From: Cruorifilaria tuberocauda
Lineage: Eukaryota > Nematoda > Chromadorea > Rhabditida > Onchocercidae
DNA length: 64,000 bases
Reading direction: 5' to 3'
NCBI GenBank assembly: GCA_013365365.1
Contig: JABVXU010000003.1
Coordinates: 496,001 to 560,000, forward strand
A program made the translations under genes and the position numbers. The notes beneath the pieces are model-generated. The model was not told where the DNA came from, did not search any database, and saw only the letters and a list, made by a program, of their open reading frames with translations. Below, one piece after another: positions 1 to 11,726 of the stretch. Numbering within the stretch: the first letter of the stretch is position 1; every line of letters begins with the position of its first letter.

Positions 1-1264
1 AATAGCATAGAAATCTCTTGAAATACAATGAAAATAATGTTTCCCAAGTTTTACGGAAGCAAATGATAACATACAAATTTTATGAAAGATAAAACAGATT
101 GCATTGTCAAGTGATGCTTCACTTTTCATTCCGAAAAATGGACATTTTAATATTCTGGAAAATATGATTAATATATTTTATATTAATACATAGAATTGAA
201 TGTCTGTCCTGATGAATCCTCAGAAGAGACAGATGCAAAACACATCTGCCGGATATAAAAGTTGCATTTGTGTGCAGTGTATGTTGTGAACAAAAAACCA
301 TTTCGAAGAGTACGGCGAAGTTGATAGAATGATCTGTAATATGTTAAATAATATATTCTCTCTTTTCTCTCTTCCTCTCTCTCCTTTACAAACATTTTAT
401 CACTCTATTCCCTTAATGCTAAACATATTCAGAATAATGTCAATAATTGGAATATTTGTCAGATAACGGAGCAGAAAAGCCCAGACCAACTCATGAAATA
501 TATATAATTACTCTCTTTCTGTACTATTTGCAGATGTAATCATTAAGTTGAATATCTCTGAATAAATTGTATTAAGTTATTAGTTCCAGATCTAACTTCG
601 TAACCTTATGCATTCAGAAAGAGAAGACTTGAAAGATTACTCAGCAGGAACCGAAAAGTAGAAAGACGAAAATGTCGATCCCATTACAATAAAGTAGCTA
701 GGCAGGAGGAAAATCCTCAGCTTTTCTGTTCTCATCACAACAAATAACAATAATGTAACGATTCAGTAGAGCCTACGTCACTTTGCACTTACACTGTTAG
801 TTTATGTGTCTAGAAAGATGTACAAATTATCAGAATGGCGGTGCTAAAGTATGATTTGTATGATTTATTAGGTAATCAGTTAAAAATTTTGGGAGTTCAC
901 CAGTTTGAGCCTGATCAATTATTTAATAATCTTACTAATCATTGTCGAAAAAGCTATCTTCATTTCCATCTTTAATAAAACTGCAAGTTAATACATTGCA
1001 ATCTGATGTGATGAATGAGAATTGAACAGTGACGATTTATAACAGTCTCTGCAGTCGTACAGTGTTATGGCAAGATGGAAAGAGGCCTCTATAACTGTTA
1101 TAGCTATAAATGTTGTGAAATGCCACATGATAAGGAAGGTATGGCGGAAAGATGTTACTGATACAAGAGTACACGAGTAAAGTAAAGAAATACTATAATT
1201 ATTAACAGATAGACGTATGCGATAATTGTGAAAATTTTAAAACTGAATTGAAAAACTTGCGAAG

Positions 1265-1580
1265 AAAACTATTTCGCGCGAACTGCATTGACCTGTCATT
1301 CTGTCTCGTAGCTGAGTGACTGCTCACGACTGCACATGAGAGTTCTGCAGCTACTGGAGATGAGTGAAGAAGCGTCGCTTACCGAACGCAATACTGACAG
1401 CCTCTTTCCGCCACGCGAGCGCTTTCGTTACGACGACGTCGCTAACACTACACAGTTCTAGTTTACAAGGACAGCTGCACTTAGCTGTTCGAATGAGCGA
1501 ACCACTCATAGCTCTTCCCTCTCCTACACCTACGCGTGTGTGTGCGTGTGTCTGTCTATGTCTGTGCATGTTCAACAGTT
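1265..1580. other. GC-richer island with short open frames and a GT repeat
   Basis: This stretch has more CpG-containing sequence than its surroundings. On the plus strand an ATG at about 1337 opens a 42-codon frame with charged, coding-like composition, and an in-frame ATG lies 8 codons on. Other overlapping frames on both strands are also open. A GT/GTGC repeat occupies about 1538-1568. It could be a first exon with promoter for a gene not otherwise visible, or a regulatory island. No family is recognised. Confidence 0.25.
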
Positions 1581-4500
1581 ATGAGTATTGGAATGTATAA
1601 AGGAAAGTAGAGATGAAAGCCAAGTCCAGTACCTGTCTCTCATCCCTTCTGGCCCATTAAACCTTGTCTTAAGTATATCAATGAGTCATTGAGAGATGAT
1701 TCGACGACATTTCCTCGCCAAAGTTTGTCATCATTAGATAAATCAGTGGCAAATTTATGATTGACTTCAATGTTTTCTTTTGCCCTTCATTTCTATGTGT
1801 CACTCAAATTTTACGCTTCTTAATAATGGAAAATGAAATATTTACTTTTCTGGGTAAGCCTTTAACTCAATATTTCACGCCTATCTGCATGGCTTTAATT
1901 AAATACCGCTAAGCGATGACGCCTATGTATTGTTGATATATATATATATCTGCTCTTTTATATTTTAGTTTAATCAGACTAGAAAGATTTCAAAGATAAA
2001 AAATGATGGCATCATCCTCACAGTAATAAAAGCTAAAGAATTAAGTTTATTTTAAGGTTTAATGGTACTTATCCCACTTTCAAACAGCATTTCATTTCAT
2101 TAAAAAAATTGTATGAGAAAAAATTCATAGGAAAGCTGTTGGTTATTTTTTCCTGGTGAGCATCACTTAAAAGGATTTAGGCGTTAAAACAAAGGTCAAT
2201 AACTACTGGTCCAATTGGGCATTTTGCTTTTTTTTAAAGCAATTCTTTGGTAGTAACGATTTCACTTTCTCTATCGTAAAATAATTTATTGGTAGAATTA
2301 AAAAAAGAAATTTGAGGCTTTATTAACCAAACAAATAAGGAATATTTCGTTAATGATTGGAGTGAATAGATATTTCCTTCCTGATTAGTCAAATTTTAAG
2401 TGAAACTAGAGAAACTGAATAACTAGCTTTATCTCTCAATATTGTTAATTTAAGTTATTTAGTAGCTTTCTTTCATTGCCAAGTTCATGCTTATAGAAGT
2501 AGACAAAAGCGCTTTAACGACATTGGGACAGGGACTAGCAAAAGAGAGCTATAATGTTCAACAATTGCCTACCACAACATTCTTCTAGTCTAGAAGTGAT
2601 TGTGAGCTATCATTAAAACGATAGATGAAGTATCAATAAAATGAAAAACAGGTATTAAAGAAAGTGTGATCTGATTAATCAAAATAAAAATTGGATAGAA
2701 GTATTCTATTTGATGAAAGTTCACATTAGGCTGAATACACAAATTTGCGAAAATGGTTAAATGAACTAAGAAATTAGATCGAATTTAAGCTTGTTATTCA
2801 CTGTCCTAAATATCTCAGAATGATTCAAATGGTTCCCAGTCAAATTATCTTCATACCGAAATACTTCGAGATGTAATTAGAGTCCGTAAATTAGCACTTG
2901 CAATTATTATATACTTCATATTTGAAGTTATATCTGAATAGTTAGTGAAAAATTAACGTTTTCTATAAAGCTTTTTACATGGAATGTTTTAATAAATTTA
3001 TGGAAAGGTTTTAATCTCTGAGGATTATTAAAAGAAAAGGCGAGCCACAAAGCATGGAAAAATGCCTTCAGATAGTTTGAAATCTCACTGTTTTTTAAAC
3101 TTCATTGCGACAGCAAAACTGCCAATGATTACCGCAACTAGTTAAATTTTAGACATAAAATTTTCTTAAAATAAAATGTTCTGCTGCCATTAAATTCAAT
3201 ATGTTTATAATTGATAAGAATGTGCTGAAATAACGTGCAAATGTAGCATTCCTTTTCATCGTTAAAACTTTTTTAAGTAAATTTCGATAACTTTAACCTA
3301 ATTGCATTTAAAAGAAGCGTATAGTAAGAAGCAGAAAATTTCTATGTATGAATCTTCAAATTATCAACAATTATTAATTATAGCATGAAAAATACTGCAT
3401 AGAGAATTTCTTTACGAAAATATGGTCTCACGCACGTGAAACATGTAGCATGACATTTTTTAAGATCTAGAAGTGTTACCCAATAAAGTATAATTTCAAA
3501 CCAGCAAAAATAAAACTAACAAAATGTTGTATCATATAATGATGTATAGTTTTAATCAAATTGAATTTTTTTACAAATGCTTATATAGCACTGATTATTA
3601 ACCACTGTTGAATTTTAATTTAAATTTTGCGCTATTACCTTGATTTCCTCATATAAAGCAGAAATAATTGTAATTTTTTTGAGAAATGTGGTAAGTGTCA
3701 GATGCAGAAGAAAGTAAAGTTGTGTGCTTGCAATGAATTTCTATACTTCCAATCCCTTAATTAAAGCATAATGGAAGATTACGGATGATTTTTATGATCT
3801 GTTTCAGAGAAGAAGTAGAAGATTAATGAAAAAACATCATCATAAAAAAATAACCATACTTACATTTTATCATTATTCTATTTTAAAAAGAAAAAAGAAC
3901 CAAGTTACAAAAGTTAAATGACAAAACAATTAAATTTCGAATAAATTAAAATCTAGAGGCAGATCTCGGGTCTCTTTTTTAATCTCAACGAACCAGTGAA
4001 ATTAGTTTCCAAATTACATTAAATGGAAATTGAATATAAGTTTACTACACTGTCGAAAGCAAAAAAAACAAGAATGTTTTGGTAGTGCTTGCAATCCTTC
4101 TAGGGTTTTTTTAATAGAAATGTTTCAAACAGTTTGCTTTAAATTATTACTTTGTCGATTCTCCAACCATTTCAAAAAAGGTTCAAATTCAAAATTTTCG
4201 AGTGGAGGAAACAGCCTTATTCTAGAAATCTAATTACGATAATGCTCATAAAAAGCAAATTTAGATATAGCGACGGAATAATTGTATATGAATGCTCTTA
4301 AAAATCATGATTTTGTAAATAAATGAAAATTATTAACGATTTAATCACTGAAGGAAGCAGTAGATGAAAAAGCTTTCGCAGAAAGATAGAAAAAGTCATT
4401 AAGGTGGTAAAAACTGTATGCGTTTCATTGCCTATTTTTGATTAAAATTTAAATGAATGATTGTTAAACATTCATAAAACTCTGTCGTTTAATTCCTATG

Positions 4501-4959
4501 AACATTTATTTTCTCGCTGCTTTAATACGAAACTTTGTTAGGACAAAGCTCCTATAATGATTCTGGAAAGTTTGGATGAATTCGGGGAAACTTCTTCGAT
4601 GAGATGCAAAAAAAATAGAATGGAAGGGGACTATTACTTTGATCGGTGAGACAACAGGGCTTCTTTTCTAAGCATCAACTTTCTACAGGTTAAAAAGCAT
4701 TCGATAGGCTTCCTGGAAATAAGAAGCCTGTGAAGAATACACCTTTCCCTGAATAATTTGATGTTGTAAATAGGACAGAAGTTGGGATAGCATTTAATCA
4801 ATGCATTTTCAGGAAAGATCAGTGAAGGACTTGATAAGAAAAACGACCGGTTCGTTGATCAGTCCATCCTTTATCGTTGCAGTGACGTCTTCCAGTTAGT
4901 TTGTCCGTTGTCGTTGTTGCCCTCAAAGATTTTAAACAAAACAAAAAGTATGTTTTATC

Positions 4960-5350
4960 ATTTGGGGTGTTCCTTTATATGAACTGCCATCACCGCCACC
5001 AACAATAGTGTAAGAGCCCTGCCTTCCGCTCTGTCCTATCACCGCCATATGTAGACGCGTACAGTACCCTTTTCATTCCACCCCTTCTCGTCGAACCGTA
5101 TTATGCATGAATTACATAAAGGAAACCAGTGCGCTACATTACCTGTCCCCACTCCCTCCCCCGCTTGTCCTATGCATACCTGCGCCCCACCATCTATACC
5201 TTTTAACCAATCCACCTCTTCAGTATACCACGTTGATTATCGTTTCTAAATAACCAAGTATATTCTTTTTTCGAATCGTCATACGTGAACCGGTCTTTCC
5301 TGTTCGCCCACGCACGTTGCTGTCCTAAGCGCAACTCACCTATGAGCTTT
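4960..5350. other. C-rich island, possible regulatory or untranslated sequence
   Basis: About 400 bases are markedly richer in C, with CACCGCCA-type and CTCCCCC-type tracts, inside otherwise AT-rich DNA. No long open frame or clear splice-flanked exon was found. A promoter, enhancer or 5' untranslated exon are possible readings; nothing decides between them. Confidence 0.25.
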
Positions 5351-8300
5351 GCGAAAGTGTTCTAACAGAACGAACTTTCGTCGATTGGTTGATTAACAAT
5401 TTAGTTGTAGAAGTTAAATCTTTTGCAATAATAACGGGCAAAAATATTGGCAAATTAAAATTTACATGTTTGTTTAAGAGGGAAATTGAAAGATGGAAAA
5501 ATTTAGTTTGATGCAACGAGTTCTTTCGTCCTTCCTTTCAGTTGTCACTTTTTTCACTGATCTTTCCATAATTCATCGACAACACCTTAGATGTCGAAAT
5601 AGTTACTTAACATTAACTCATTCCCTTCTTCTATGATAGGAAATCACTAAATATTGAAATTTATTCACTTCCTAATATTCAAAAATATACAGTAACAATA
5701 AAAAAGAATAAAAAGAGAATTTGTAGTAGTAATATCCCAATGAAGTGAATTGAATATTAAAAACATATGTAAGACTCGAAGAGTGATTTTGAACCTAATA
5801 AATGGAATATAATTTTATAGTGATACCGGATAAGGGAGCTTTATTTTTTCCTCATAAATTCTATTACGATTTTACATTGAGAAGCTTTTCGATTAATATA
5901 GATGCATTACAAACAAATGATGGACGAATAAATTCAAAGTGAAACTAATTATAATTAAAAAAGAGGTCTCATAAATGCAATAGAGAAATTTTATTGCAGA
6001 GAATTACGAGAAAAATAAAAATATTGCAATATATTTTTCAACTAAATCTTGAATTGCAATTCTTCACCATGAAAATGGAGAAGAATAATAAGAGATTGAT
6101 CAAGGATTTTCAATATTAAACTAAAAATTTTCAGAGATTGTATTTGTGATTTTGTGAGGTTTTAATTTAAGACGATGCTTGCTACTGCGAAGTTTGCTTT
6201 TGTATCGTTTTAAAGAAAATGTCAATTCATTCATTATGATGGGTCTTTTAAGGTTTTAAAGTTAGGAAGAATAGTGTCTATATGTCATTAATAAGAATTA
6301 ATCATTTGAAAAATAAGCATAATACTTTTGTCCATAACAATATTTATATGGTATATTGTAACACATTGTTGTGATATGATTATTGCACAAATGTCCTCGC
6401 TTACATTTACAATTGGTTATGAATTAACATTAAACTTCAAAAAAAGTGACATGCGTGAAATTTAAAGCATATGGTAGCGAAGTGATATTTTATTGTGATA
6501 TGAAATTTTATTCTTTAAATGGTATGAAATGCTCCTTCGTTTTTTACGTATGCAAAACAAAAGCATTTGATTGAGCTGTAAAGTGGATAAAAACAATTAA
6601 CTAAATGAACTAAACCGAGAAATACGCTTAAAAGAATAGAATAAAAATAGTGAAGATGAAGAAAGAAAGATGATGAAAAAAAAATATATTTTTAAACATA
6701 CCAAAATACTAAGCATATTAATTAATATCCCAAATATTAAAAATTCATTCATTTATTAAATGCTTTCTCTCAAATAATGCGGCTAAATGATTTTACAAAA
6801 TGTTTCCCAGTTTTTAGCAAATCAACAAAATATTTAACATTCCAGATAATTGCTTTTTCACGAGAGAACAGTGGTTTCGTTGTTTTAATGAAATATATTT
6901 CATAAAAGGAAAAGTATTCATGTAAACGAAATATAATAGTATTTAGTCAATTATTTGCATTATACAACATACGAAATTTAGGCTTTATACTGCAAGATGA
7001 GACGGACTCAAAATATCACAACAGATAATCTAAACAAATTCGCCTAAATCACAGCAGTAAGAATTATTGAAAAATCATTGCTTGTGATAATTATCATAAG
7101 CTGTGACGATAAATGTATAATAAATATATTGCATGAAGATGACACTTTTTTTCTTATAATAGTAAAGCAGAAATATTACCATTTTTTTTAATAGCAACTT
7201 GAGTGTTAAAGAAATAAAACTACATGAAAAATTAGTCAACGGCTACTTTGCATTTGTCAAATGTTCTGGTGTAAGTTATCGATTCTGGAATATTATTTGA
7301 TGCAGACTCTTAGAATCTCATCTCCTTCTCGACATTTATCATTTCTTTGACCATTTATTTTCATCCATTCATCCGAAGCTCCTCATAATACAATAGAATA
7401 CGTTACTTAGAAGCATCAAAGTTTATTCGAGTTTTGGTTGACACTAAGAAAGTCTAATCTTTGTTTCTTTATATCATAGGTGTTGTTTTTAATAAATATA
7501 AAGCAGGAAAAGTGTCGGGAGTAAATTCTTCGGAAAACAAAAAAAGATATAAAATTGGATGTGTTTGGAGGACGTGACGATGGTATGGTTGATCACGATG
7601 CATTTGACAAATGTACACTCACTTCTCGGGTCTCACTTAAAGTACATTTTCGTCTATCATACCAAACCTACAACAAATTCATTCATCTACTCATACAAAC
7701 TGTTGGAAGTCGTCCGATCATTAATAGCAATCATCGCCACACTAAACATGGCTATTACTAATAACGATTATCAATAATAATAAGAATAACAGTAATGAAA
7801 ATACAATGCAATATTCTTCGCTCAATCATGCAATCTTAAATTCTGTCAACTTGTTTATATTAGTAAAATAATTATGATAGTATAACAGCTGCGAAAGCAA
7901 AAAGAGTTTATTTTAAAAATGAGAATGAGGTTGACATTCTCTGTGATAAATAAAAACAAATTATACGAAATCGAAAGTGGAACTGAGTAAAATTTTATAA
8001 AGTTGCAGAAAATTTCTCAGTGTGCAGTCATTTTCAATAATGAAATCATATGTATTATATTGTTGAAATTTCAGGAATGAAATGGACTTCTCGTTATATA
8101 CAAGAAGGACTTGAAATTCGCATCAAGACAGTGAATTGGTCCAGCAATCGGCCGTTTCCTTTTTTTAAAGTGAATCTTTTACTTATTTCACACATTTTTT
8201 TGCTTTAATTGAATTTTATGATCATTTTATAGAAAAAAAATCTATCAAATCGTAATTATTTCCCTTACTAAAACGATTATAACCATTTTATCAAATTTAA

Positions 8301-8589
8301 AAAAAGTTAAGGGATTCGGATTTGATGAACATTAGCCTGTTTTGATAGAAAACTGCAGAACTTAATTTAAAATTGAATTAGTCTGTAGCAGCTTCGATCC
8401 AATTTCAATAGTATTTATCCTTCGAATACTATTCATTCTTTCACATATCACTCAAAATATATAGTGGATGGTGTTTTCGTTCAATTTAAAACTTTTTCAT
8501 TTTTCTTTTTTACCGAATCCTATACCGAATATTATTAGAATTATGCAATTTTCCGACTTTCAGAATATATCTTGAAACAAATATACTTA

Positions 8590-8994
8590 CTAGTAAATGC
8601 GAACAATTCCAATTGCAGAGAAAAGCGCAGAAAATAGAGTATAATGAAAATATTCGGAAATAGAGTGAGAGTGGGTGACAGAGAAATTTGGTATCAGTAT
8701 CAGCAAGAATATCGTGTAGAAAAGAATGGGTAAATCGGCAATTTTAATGTTGTAATTTACTTTCTCATAACAATAGAAGGACAGGTAGTTTTTGGAAGTA
8801 AACAACAATCTGCGAAAAATACTGTAAGAAGGTAAGTGATCAACAATTTGGTTGCAGGTAACTGATCTCAAAAATCTGGAAATTATAGTGATTTTGGCTA
8901 AAATAAGAATCACCATGATCAATACTTCCCAGTATCTCACATCGAACTCGTTTTCTTCCTTATACTGTATAATTTTGCAAGAAACCATTCTCAA
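8590..8994 (-). CDS. Unrecognised 134-codon open frame, doubtful
   Basis: A single uninterrupted frame of 134 codons, one of the longest in the left third of the window. The translation is rich in Ile, Leu, Phe and Tyr with two hydrophobic stretches, one near residues 24-44 and one in the C-terminal half, so it could be an exon of a small membrane protein. There is no known motif and no neighbouring exon that joins in phase. AT-rich DNA tends to give hydrophobic chance frames, so this may be noise. Confidence 0.15.
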   Translation of the reverse strand: MRMVSCKIIQYKEENEFDVRYWEVLIMVILILAKITIISRFLRSVTCNQIVDHLPSYSIFRRLLFTSKNYLSFYCYEKVNYNIKIADLPILFYTIFLLILIPNFSVTHSHSISEYFHYTLFSALFSAIGIVRIY

Positions 8995-9922
8995 TTAAAA
9001 GATAATTAAGAAACTGAAATCAATTTCACCAATAATAAACAGACATTTTTCATTTTCAGAAATACATTACATTTTTTGATACAATAATCAAAATTTTCGA
9101 GTTTTTTCTCCACTATTTTCAGTATGAAAGAAGTATAAAGTGTGACGACCTTTAATCGCAAAAAAGGATCGACAAAGGGACTTTTATTATTAGAGAAAAT
9201 GTTCTATTTGTCTAAAACATTCACTGTGATATTTTGGTGACAGTAAGCAATGTGATCGAACTGTGTCAGAATTAGAAGGTGAAGAGAGAGAGAGGAAGAA
9301 GGAGAGGGAGAAGAGGAAGAGGGGAGAGAGAAGGGAAAATGATGGATAAAATGTGAAGAGTATTGGAAAATGTTCCCGCCTTCCTCCTCCATTCGAAAAG
9401 TACAACTTCAATGACATAAATTTTGTGCATCAAATCATAGAAAGCAATTGTTTTGGGAAAAATGTCTAACTATTTTTTTCCATTTTTCACTCTCATATTG
9501 AACTGAATTGGTGGCATTTTTTGATGTTACACGTACGTACTCCTTGACCAATGATTGATGAGGGATTTCCTCTCATGTAAGCCAAACGTTTGTTGTAGGT
9601 ATTTATGAAGTGATGGAAAAGTAACGAGCATATAATATAACATACTGAATAGTGCCGAATTTTCTCTATTCTTGCAAAAATTCAATACTTTTTGGTTTGG
9701 CTACAGAATGAGTTTAGAATTATCTGCAGTTGCTCAATGAATGGCTATATTCACTACTGATAGTTTTCACTGTTATAAGCTAACAGGTAAGTTACAGGTG
9801 AAAAGGAAAAAGAAATAAATGATTGAAGACTGATTAATTTTTCCACTTATTTTTGTCAAACTGATCATGCACATAGGAGAAATCGATGTTCAATGTGGTG
9901 CTAGTTACGGTGTCGATTTAAT
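8995..9922. other. Intergenic DNA with a purine-rich GA tract
   Basis: No supported gene. A purine-rich stretch of GAGAG and GGAAG units runs about 9270-9345; open frames across it read as Ser/Leu/Pro-rich shadows of the repeat. The remainder is plain AT-rich sequence. Confidence 0.5.
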
Positions 9923-10113
9923 TTACGCATAGTTCACTGTCTCCTTCTTTTCCACTTCTGTGACTTTGCCTACTTTCTCGTCTCTTTCTTCACCCTCTGA
10001 CATCCGTAATTCAACGTTGACGGATACTGATTCACTTCTGGTAGTTCAGTAAGATGTGAGCTGAAAGCAATCTCATTGGATGACCTCAATTGTTCAGTGT
10101 TCGATTCGGTAAC
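9923..10113 (-). CDS. Possible orphan exon or exons, unknown product
   Basis: On the minus strand a TTTCAG acceptor near 10115 is followed by about 50 open codons. In another frame, an acceptor near 10038 is followed by about 37 codons rich in Glu, Lys and Val that end at a TAA at 9923-9925. Both readings have protein-like, charged composition unlike the surrounding AT-rich DNA, and only one can be right. No upstream exon or family was recognised. It may be the 3' end of a gene whose other exons I could not see. Confidence 0.2.
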
Positions 10114-10139
10114 TGAAACAGGAAATCTTTTAACAGACA

Positions 10140-11726
10140 TTCCTTCAACCTTTCATGAAAAAAAGATCATTTCAACGTTTAATATCAGCTAAAGTGAATA
10201 TTTTTTGGAAGAAAAAAGAAACTGAAAGGATTCATCTCTTCTGATTATTTCCTTGACAAACATTTGGAAATCAGTAATGAATAATGGACTGATTGCCATT
10301 CACAGACAGACAGATCACTGATAAATGATAATCACAAATTGTAATATCAAATTTCAATTTTCCAAAGTTTGCATTTTTGCATGAATGAATGGACAAATAA
10401 AATGAAAAGAAATTAAAAGCCGTACATTTTATAAAACAAAAGGATGGCGGGTAATGAGGATTAACTGATAATTAAAATGCACACTTTCCTAATTATAAAT
10501 GCAAGAGAATTAAAATAAAACTAAAGATTTCTTTTAAACAAACCCCTCTACAATACAAAGCTACTATCTTCTTATGCAATCAATCAGTGGAAACTTGTGA
10601 AAAAAGAGTCAAAGGATGATCGTTGTTTCTAAAGGAAGGACGAGATACATCGATTTCAAAAATGATAAAACAATAATTCAGTTTTATATGTATATTTATA
10701 TGTTTGTATATATGTACACTCACATACACACACAGGTGGTTGCCAGAAGACTGCGGTGCTTTCATAAGTGCTGAGATAGATGGAACGGTGTTATATAATG
10801 ATATGCACCATATGGCTGCATGCATTACGCATAAATTCACGTAGATAGCTACGCAACAGATAGCCACATACGAACGAAGTAATAGAGAGAGAGAATGAGG
10901 GAGAGAGAAAGTGAGGGAGAATGAAGGAGAGACGCACAATTCAGGAAAATGCAACAACACATTGCCTTACCGTTATGTGTATGTTTTCAGTGTATTAATG
11001 ACTCTATGAATTTTAAAGAGAAATGCACTTTTATTAGTTCATTTTTATACTTCTCAGTGAACTACTGAGCTAAGAATTCGCCATAAAAATTCAGCTTCTT
11101 GAAAATTGTAAAAATAAAAAGAAAATGATGACTCACTAAGTGAGAGAGACAAGAGAGTAGAATTTCAATCATTTCTAAACTAAGCAGATTCACAATCAGA
11201 TAAAATATCTACAGAAGATAAATTATGACAAGTGAAAAATTGCTCTTGAAACCTTTCCATGTAACTCTCAAATGAAGCCGACGGATTATGAAAAGATCAT
11301 CGATTTAACGTTTCAAATGCCACTTAGTTAACATAGAAATGTAACCATTTGTGTTTGAATGAAAAGAGAAGTAGCATCATCTGAATCTGCTAAGTACGTC
11401 AAAAATACAGAAGCCTGTGGAATCAGAAACAGTCTATTGAAGTTGAAAGAACATCTTTGCTTAACATTTCTATGAATGATGTTTTTTTTGATATGAAATA
11501 GAAAGTTCATTTTAGCATATTTTAGCTTCTGTAAATAATGTAAATAATATAAAGATACAAACATATATGAAGAAGTTTATTTGTTAATGGAACATTTCAG
11601 TCTTTTTTGACAACGTTTAATTACTGAGTAATGTTGGATTTATTAATAACGAACAAAACACACGTGTGGAAATGAAATATTTTATGTAAACAAACTTTCT
11701 TTTATGCACTGCGGTACATCCGAAAT
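10140..11726. other. Intergenic DNA downstream of the DC-STAMP gene
   Basis: Contains a GAGA-rich tract (about 10880-10935) and a CA/TG-rich stretch near 10690-10735. A 126-codon minus-strand frame at 10580-10960 runs through these repeats and has no recognisable domain, so it is not called as a gene. The distal part probably holds the 3' untranslated region of the gene ending at 11727. Confidence 0.4.

Larger units (their letters stand above)
1..8589. other. AT-rich gene-poor stretch
   Basis: No exon chain could be built here on either strand. Open frames are short, lack a family signature and do not join across splice sites. Two segments stand out by higher GC: about 1265-1580 and 4960-5350, listed separately. 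A short TA run lies near 1937-1950. The rest holds A/T homopolymers and no repeat I could define by eye. Distal regulatory DNA or long introns of a gene off the left edge are possible. Confidence 0.5.

Noticed and set aside
9190..9417. Ser/Leu/Pro-rich frames on the minus strand
   Set aside because: Generated by a GA-rich simple repeat; no domain or splice context.
10580..10960. 126-codon minus-strand frame
   Set aside because: Runs across GAGA and CA repeats, has no motif, and no exon joins it.
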